This document shows, one piece after another, positions 36,101-45,100 of a stretch of 64,000 nt of DNA. The position numbers were made by a program, and so were the translations under genes. The first letter of the stretch is position 1. Each line of letters begins with the position of its first letter. Below the pieces are notes generated by a model that did no database searches, was not told where the DNA came from, and saw only the letters and a program-made list of their open reading frames with translations. This stretch comes from Uloborus plumipes (taxonomy: Eukaryota > Arthropoda > Arachnida > Araneae > Uloboridae). Where the stretch lies: the NCBI GenBank assembly GCA_038373865.1, contig JAXGGA010003048.1, positions 1 to 64,000 of the forward strand, written 5' to 3'.

Positions 36101-39100
36101 CAGAAGAAAAGGGCAAACACAAATAATCTATTTTGTCACAAACTAAGTGCTAACAGTTGCACCAGAAAAAACTAATGGCAAATGAATAAGCATTAGACAA
36201 AAATTTTACACATTCCAAAATTAAACAAGGAATTTTAAAATAGTTATTAACTGAGGAAATAAAACTGTGCACCAGAAAACTAAACTGTATGGTAAGTTAA
36301 TACCAAAGAACTAATATGCTGAATACTAATCCAAAAGCGATACAATAAAGCTATTGAAATCCTAGAGGAACAACTGAAAATGCATGATAGAGAAACCCAA
36401 ACTCAGAAAACTCATGAAACGGATATATTTTTATTGCAGAAAAGTGTCAATTGTCAGTCATGATTTCATTGGTTAGAGTAAAACACATATCAAGCTAGTT
36501 CTAAAAAATAAGCCGTGAACAATTACAAAGTTTACGGTTGAACATATGCCTAATTATTAAACAAGGCAAAGTAAAAATAACTTACTCCCTTTATTATTTC
36601 AAACTAAATTACTCAAAAGAATATTCAGTTCAATTTCCATGGGATTTTAACCAGGAAATAATAGTGAAAGAAATTTACAAAACTTATGGAAAACACTAAA
36701 AAACAGAGAAACTACAACATTTGCCTTGACAAAAAGGGGGGGAAATCAGTAACTGAAAGAGAACAGATCAGAAGTCAGCCAACTTTTTGTTGCAAAACGA
36801 TAATTACATTTTGTGAGTTAACATTCCATCAGAAAAAGATTCGGTGATATTGTTTTAATATTACTCTAGTAAAAATTCAAGTCTTTTAGAAGAGAAGATC
36901 TGCTACACTTGAGTGCAAAAACTATTTTCAAACCCATTAAAGCGTAAAGTATTCATAAGAGTAAAAACCCATGCACAACTTTTAAAATATCACACGATAT
37001 TGTGGAAGACTGAATTTAGTGCAGTAAATAAAATGTTGACCAGCTTAAGAGCTGAAATGGCAGCTTTATAATAAATTGGACCACTTTCAAGGTCATTCCA
37101 CTCCATAAGAACAGTGGATTATTATTCGCCAAATTGACATAAATGACTGTTGATAGCAATGCGGCATTTTAGCTACAAAAGTAGAAGTTAATGGTCTCAA
37201 CTGCTGTGTGTTTCAAATTATGCTCAACACAAGAACAGCCAGTACATAACATAAATATGAAAATATTTTTCAATAAAAAAACATTTTACTGTGGTGAGTT
37301 TTTATATCTATGTCTTCTTAAAATATATTGTTGAATACTTAAAAACATAAATCAGGTATGGAGATAAGGCGTGGATGCTTCATGTATTTTAACTATCACT
37401 AGATCCATATTTTAAGATACTTAAACATATCTGAAAGAGCTTGGTAACTCCTGCATGAGTGCATGTAATAATATAATGATCATGTGCTAAGTTACGAAAA
37501 TGATAATGATCTTACTCATAAGTGCTAATGATTTTACTCATGAAGGTGGTATGATGCTCATAAATAGTAATGATCTTGTTTATAAAAGTCACTCGTGGAT
37601 GGCAATGCTTTTGCCAAGGAAGATGCATTAATTGCCTTTTTTTCTTTAAAAAAATAGATATTGTACAGGAAAAATGATTTCACCTTCGAGTAATGAACTA
37701 CATATTTACATTCTTCATACATGATTAACTGTACACGTATTTACAAAATATATTACATAGCATTTTTCTTTATTTCCATTGTGAAGCCCTGTAGATATAT
37801 GTATGTATCTATCACATGTAACACTGAAAGAACAAAGCTTGTCCTTTTGCTGTAAAGACTTCTTCTCTAAGTTTGAACACTGCTAGCAATCAATGTTTTG
37901 AAAAAAAAAAAAAAAAGCTATTTTCAACTAAGTATTTAAACCAAGATCCAAACTACTGATAGCAGAAGTGAACCTGCAGTATTTTTTCTTGAATGGATCT
38001 ATGCGTGGATATAATTTTCAGACAAAAGTATTTGAAAGGAATACAGCAAATAAATGGATCATAGCATGTGCAATCCTGATTGCAGGACTTATCCCTCAAG
38101 AGAGAGATCAACACGCATGAGCTTTGCGATAAACTCTGACACCAATTTTGAATTACAAAATGGTAAAAAGTAATTCAGCCTGAAGGAAACTGAAATTTTA
38201 ATGTTACTTATTAACTATGAGACTGATTAGTTTCCAAACCTCATTGCCACATGGAATTCATCCAGTGGAGGATTTACCATGTTGTAACTGTCACAATTGC
38301 GAGCCCCCACCCCCACCCCCACTACACACACATACCAAATAAGGGCCCCAAAAGGAAATAAAAAAGGCTCATCAAAAATAATTAACTGAATCATTTTCAT
38401 CTCTAACGGGCCCCCAAGAATGTAATGTAACAGGCTCCTAAATCCCATAAATCCACAACTGGATTTATGAAAGGAAAAGCATTTCCAGTTGCTTAGTAAG
38501 GTTTCAAAAAAAAGGGAAATATTAAGACAGCCTATCTCTAAAATCAAATATTGTACTATGTGGAACCAGAAAAAAAATTCTAAACATGTAAGGCACTGTG
38601 AAACTTGTCTTCAAATTTGGTTTTGCCGTTTCAGATATCAGAATCTGAATAAAGAAATAATACAACAGACCTATAGGTAAGTCACATGAATATTAGCAGC
38701 GTTTGCTAAACTCGTTCAGAATTTAGCCTACTCATAAATAAATAAAAGTTGTGGCAGCAAGTATGTGTTCTTTGAAAGCCATTCACTATTCTAACATTGA
38801 AACTGTTTTCCACTATTGCATATTAGAGTTCAAAACCTAAGCAGCAATTGTGCAAACATGCTTGTGTATCAGAGAGCTAAAACAGAACTCACTATAAAAA
38901 TAAAAACATATAGCAATGTCATGTATGAAATTCAAGTACTTACATTGAAATACAAGGCACGAAGCAACTATGAGGTTGCCATACAAGTTGGAGAAAAATT
39001 TCTTGTCCATTACTACACATTTATACAGAGCTATAAATTTATATCTTTTAGAAAGTGAGTAAAATGGTCTGGCCCAGACTGAATAATTTAATGAACAACT

Positions 39101-42100
39101 AATTGACTGTTTTAAAATGATAATAAGTATTAACTTGGTTAAAAATTACTAATCAAAACTGACAGCCATGGAAAAAACTAAGGGTAGGTTAAAAGTAAGC
39201 ATCCTATATTATACTAGAAAATAACTGCAAAATATGAGCATCCAATTGTTTTTTTCCCCTATAGCTAGGTACTAGATATCTATGAGCTCGAATTTAAAAA
39301 TTGGTAAAATTTCCAACATAAAAAAACAATTTCAAAACATCTTGGTTGAATTAAAATCTAAAAAAGGATAATTTTCTAGAAGTGTGGGTCAAGAATTGAC
39401 GATTTTTATTATCCTTTTGAGTTTTTCCCCATAGCTGCAGTTTGAAATGTAATTCTAATGTGCTACATCCAGATTGCTTTTTGCCTACTTTATAAAATGA
39501 TATATGGCCGGATGAGTCGATTAAACTGCAAGGTGACTAAATCTGAAGCAGAATAATTTATATAAGCCTAGTAAGCTCCTTCTGCATCAGTTTGATTTTC
39601 CCATTTCTTAGAAATTGGCGTAATTAGTGACAACAAAAAGGCCTCTTTAGATTTTATAAAGCAGGAATAATCTAATGGATATTTCTTCCTCTTTAATATG
39701 GTGGTCAAACTGTTTAAATAACTTTTTTACTTGCTTTTAAATACTAATTTTTGCCTTTGAAACTTATTTTACCACAATATAAGCAAGATTAAATCTAAAT
39801 TACAAAGTGAGGATCTTTTATAAAAATATTATAAATCAAACGTAAAGAATGGTATTGCACTATTATAATGGCTTAATGTGTTTAAGCATCTGGTATTTCA
39901 TGGTTTACACTTATACACATCCCCCCCCCCCTCAAAACAAATACTATTAAAATATTTATTGAAGCAATTAACTACGATGAACAGTGAAATTTTTTGTTCC
40001 AGAGAAATAACACTTAGAACTAAGCCTGTACATGTTAAAGTATTTTAAGACAGCAATCTAGATGCTACATTAGAGATTTCATATTGAGAGAAAACATTAC
40101 GAAGATTTTAACCGATGGTAATGCTTCTTAGCTGCACTTCTATAGCTCTATCATTTTTAATTCCCATTTGTTTACATCTTTAACTTTTGTTCTTAATTTA
40201 CCTACTCAATATACAAAAACTTTCTTTTAATATCTATTTTCATTAATTTATTTTAAAATTTAATTAGAAAATATTCACACAACAGGAGTTGAAGTCTAGT
40301 TTTGAAATGTTCAGTAATCATCTCCAGTACAGTATAAAAATCTGAATGTCTGAATCAGTACAAAAAAGTCCAAATCTGTTGATGAAAAATATTTTATCAC
40401 AAATTACTTCGGATGCCAAAAAATGAAAAATTCTTATTCAACTTGTTTAAAGTTTCGTAATTTTTGCTACATACTTTCCTCGTTACCGCTACTAATAGTT
40501 AAATCGTAATAATCACAATAATATACACAATAATCACTTACTTTTAACTTAAGCTCAAATAAAAATGATTTGGCAAATCAATGCCATATTTTAAATGCAG
40601 GATGGCTACAGAGGATCTTAATACTTTCAAAAAGTTAAAATATGAATTAACGTGCCCTAAATTATACTAAAAATTTAATTTTAAAGCATCTTTATGCTTT
40701 CTATTTTCTCTCAGTCCTAACTAAAATTTAAAATATGCATCACAAAATTATTTTTATTTGCATTACAGCTAATGTGTACAGTTGTTTTTGTGCGTGTAAG
40801 GGCTAAAATAGATGGTGTGTAAATTATTTTGGTTGGTCACCCTTCGCGTTGGTCTACGTTTCGGAACGAAAGTAAGAGAAAGGCAAAAGGAAAGGGACCC
40901 TAGAACTTTCTTCGCCTGATGAAATGAAGAGGGCGCCACATTCTGGCGAAAGAGGTGATTTTCCCCCCTATCCCAACTGGGGTGGATTCTTCCGCGGAGA
41001 GGAAGCGAGGAAGAAGAAAGAAAGCACGCGGGGGCATTGGTTTCCGTGGACCTCAACCAGGGTGGACGAGCGAAAAAAGGCTACTGGACTGTGCTGCAGC
41101 AACTACGATTTCTTGTGCGGAGAGGTTACTGGTACCATGCGGTAATGTGCTCAACAACGCCCCCGCAAAAGGCAGCCCACCTTCTACCTACTGAGTAAAA
41201 GTTCTGTTCGACTGATTACGTCGCCATTTCGTCGGAGCGCAGGGGGCCCCCACCACCTGTTTCTGCAGAGACTTTTATCCAAGAAACTGTAAGTGTTACG
41301 CTTCGTTTTGTGACCAACCTTCTCTGTTCGTGCAATGTTTTTCTATTATATTTATGCTATCTACATTGTATGGCAGTATGAAATGATTGCATTAAACCTT
41401 TTCACTTTGCTTAATAACTTTAGTTAGTTTTTTGTGTCACGTGTCTCCTGGTTTTCTTTGCGCTGGCAAGACCAAGGAAATAGTAACGTTTCGGCTTTCC
41501 TGTTGTCCCATGTGATGAGTTTAGCCCAATGTTATTTCATATTTTTTAAGTTTTGGACACGATGCTTTCAGATTATGTTTCCTCAGAATTGGTTTAATGA
41601 TCAAGTACTGAACCTGGGTGAGCTTACAATATACGATCTCAAAAGGATATAAGTTGTCGTTTGTTTTGTTACAAGTGGTTGTTTTTCCTCCCTCGTTTTT
41701 CTTGTATATAACAAGAATTCTGCACAAATGTATTACACACATGCTATTTTCCTATATTATACCAAACAATCATTTTGCCTCCAGTAGGATTAAGATGGCA
41801 AAAAAATGAGCCTTAAAAAACTTAAAATACCTTTTTGCATCCAATTCTCATTCTAAATTAATTTAGAAAGTAGTAATGATTTAAATATTTGTTTAATTTC
41901 AAGCTATCAGCAATAAGATTGTTTTAAAATTTTTAGCCCCCCCCCCCCTTTCATCCATTCCACTTGTTGCTTAAATTACATTAACAATTAACAGTAGCGT
42001 ATTCATTTACGTTCACCATAAAGAAATATTGGCTTATGGCAATTTTCCATCACAAGCCTCTGAGTCCTCTAGCATATCATACTCAAAATTTTCATATCCT

Positions 42101-45100
42101 TCATACTCCCTCTGCAGCCACCCTGAATTAAGTAATATGTAGTTTGAAAATGCAAATAAATAACAAAATAAGAAAAATAAGGAGTAATAAAATAAATTAC
42201 ATTCACAGTTTTCTTCATCTGATCCATCAGGGCACTCATCCATACCATTACACTGCAATTGTCCAGGTATGCACTGCATGTTTTTGCATTGGAATTGATC
42301 TGGTCTACATGTATTTGTGCCTATAAAAAAGCATTTGCTGTTAATTTTGCAAAATTTTAACGCTTTAATATTACAAACCATGCATATAAAACAGAGTTTG
42401 AAATAAAAAAAGGATGTTTCAAAAATCAAAGATGAATTTAAAATATCCCAAATGTTGTTACAATAAAGGCCCCTCAAAGGGATCCAAAGTTGGGCAACAA
42501 GGATCATGGATTCACTTGGTTCGATTCATCTATAAGCACTAATATTATTCATATTTTGTGCATTTAGACTAAAAAAAATATGCAGGCATTTTATTAAAAT
42601 CTACTTTTGCCATTAACTGCTTATTGTTCAGGTTTCCAATTTGCACCAAGGGTTCAATTCGGCCTCTTTTGTGAACATCACTCCCCCCTTCCTTCATATA
42701 TTACAGTGACTTAGAGTAATGCATCTATTAAATAATGCTACTAATTTAATACTTATCAACAATAAAAAAATGCATGCATTATTTGAATCAATGAGTGCAA
42801 AAACAACATCAGTCACAAAAATTCGAAAATTCGTTTTTTGTTGAAACAAGCTGTGGGAGGCAAGATGTGTGGTGAGGTCAAAAGTCACGTCAGTCAGGTT
42901 ACAAATTCGAAAGATACGGGGCCTGTTATGTGAACGTTGACCGTAGAAACCGTGCTAGAGCTGAGACGTTTTTCCTCTCTCTTGAACAATTTGAAGTTCT
43001 TGACTGATGTTGTTTATGCACTCACCGATTCATTTTAGGCAGACACTTTTTTTTTTTAAAGAATTATCATAGTAAAAGGGTCCACTAAAGGACTCTGCAT
43101 TTATATGAACATTGAAAAATTGGTAGAAAATTTCACTCACAATTGAGCTCATCAGATCCATCGGGGCAATCGGGATCCCCATCGCAACGCCAACCTATGT
43201 GCACACAATCCCTTTTATTTGCACACATGAATTCCCGGCTATTGCACACGGAAGCTTTAGGGGTAGGACAGTTTTCTTCGTCAGATCCATCAGTGCAATC
43301 ATTTGACCCATCACATTTCCATTTATCAGCTATGCACTTTCCATTACCACAAGCAAATTCCGAAGCGGAACAAGTAACTTGAGCTGAAACAGATAATTTG
43401 AACCATTATTGACAATATGATGCATATAAAGAGAATGATATATTCTTGAAGATTCAAACAATTATGCAAAGTATAATTGTTATTCATATTAAAGAGAACT
43501 GTGCTACAAGTTTAAAAAATATTTATGAGGGGTCTTTCGAAAAGAAGGTAAAGATTTTATTAATTTGCCAAACAAACAGTATTAAGACTGCAACTAAGCC
43601 ACCAACATATGACAGATATCCTACAAGCACTCGATATTACCACAGCAAAAGAAAGATCCTGTGTGTCTAAGTAAGAATCTAATAAAATTACAAGAATTAA
43701 ATGCTATGCTATTTTAGATACTCTACAATATTCAAAAATAAACTAAATTGCCTAATTGTATTAGAGTCCAAACGTAAACTCAATTTTCAAACCACAACTT
43801 TTTATGAGTTAAAAATTTGCATGTTGCACCCCATCAATATAACAAATCTATAACATATTCAACACAAAAAATTACTAACCTAATGTGTTTAATTTGACAA
43901 TTGAAAAGTCTTAAGAAAAATACATTACCACAATCTTTTTCATCGCTATTGTCTCCACAGTCATTGTCTTGATCACAAACCCATCTTTTTGTAATGCATT
44001 TATTATTATTGCAAGTGAACTCTTCATCTGAACAGGTAATTTGACCTGAAGTTGGAATTGAAATAAATGATTCAATTTCAATCAAAAGAAATAATATCGG
44101 TAAAACTAACTCTTTCACAATAAATTTTACAAACATTAAACAATAATGCTCACAGTTATGATTTCATTTAAAAATTAATTATGCTTATGCATTTTATATA
44201 GAAAATACATTGCTGAGCATTATTATGCTATCATGACAATGTTAAAACATCACATGATGTTCTTCATAGAAAAGAAAATAAGTCACAAGTTTTTCCTTGT
44301 AAGCATCAAAAATTACTTTTCTCTGCTCTAGTAGTACTCCCAATATTGTTAACCATGATTTTTTGAAACAGAAAATCTCTAAAATACAAAACACAGCAGC
44401 AACTAATTTTCTTGAGTGACTTTTTTAAACAGTAACAAACTACGCTGTATCTAAATAAGACCTAAAGTGCTTTAATACATTATAAATATAAATCGCTCAA
44501 TGCACATTGTAAATATAAATCACTCAATACATTATAAGTATTAGCCTGATTTTCTCTTCGTTTTACTAATTTTACAAGTACAAGGTGCGGCAGAGAAACT
44601 TGCTGATTTTAATTGGATGCTAATTAGTAAGGCGTGGTCAGAAAGGAGTGGTGAAAGTCATTTCAAAGAGGGGGTCCTGAAGTTTTGTTACCTCAAAATT
44701 TAGTTATTGTCATGCATAGAGCAACGAGCGTTCACTGTTGAGGCTTGCTTTTTCAAATTATCATTCCGTGGTCGCCATTCAACGTCCCTTCTGAACTCTG
44801 TTCAAAATTCATTCCGTTCCTGGTCAGAAATCTATTGTTTTGTGGGTGAAAATATTAAGGGAAAGGGGGAGTTTCATGCCTACAAACTGTGGTTCAACTT
44901 CCACAGCCTTCCACGCCTCTTCTTGAGGTGACGTAGCGTGACATGTGCGTTCCCCCAATTTGACACCCTGTGACTATTTCTATGGGGGTATCTCAAATCT
45001 ATCATTTGCAACGATAAGCCCCGGACCCTGAAACACCTGCAGAACAGCATCCGGCTAGCTATCACCAACATCTCAGTCGATATGCTTGAAAAAGTGGAGC

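Larger units (their letters stand above)
32019..42200 (-). other. Largest receptor intron (10.2 kb)
   Basis: It contains a hAT-type element (34266-35122), a CpG-rich patch (40838-41290) and a candidate alternative exon (42034-42122). Between 35.2 and 40.7 kb I see only AT-rich sequence, minor near-repeats around 37.5 kb (AATGATCTTACTCATAA-like) and a G/C-run fragment at 38250-38450. No further receptor exon is visible. Confidence 0.55.

Noticed and set aside
40769..41194. Several overlapping open frames in the CpG-rich patch
   Set aside because: They occur in different frames and strands at once, as expected from GC-rich sequence lacking stops. None resembles a known domain.
43143..43382. 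Plus-strand frame rich in Ser/Pro opposite LDLa exons
   Set aside because: It is the antisense shadow of the repeated Cys/Asp/Ser codons in the real LDLa 4-5 exon.
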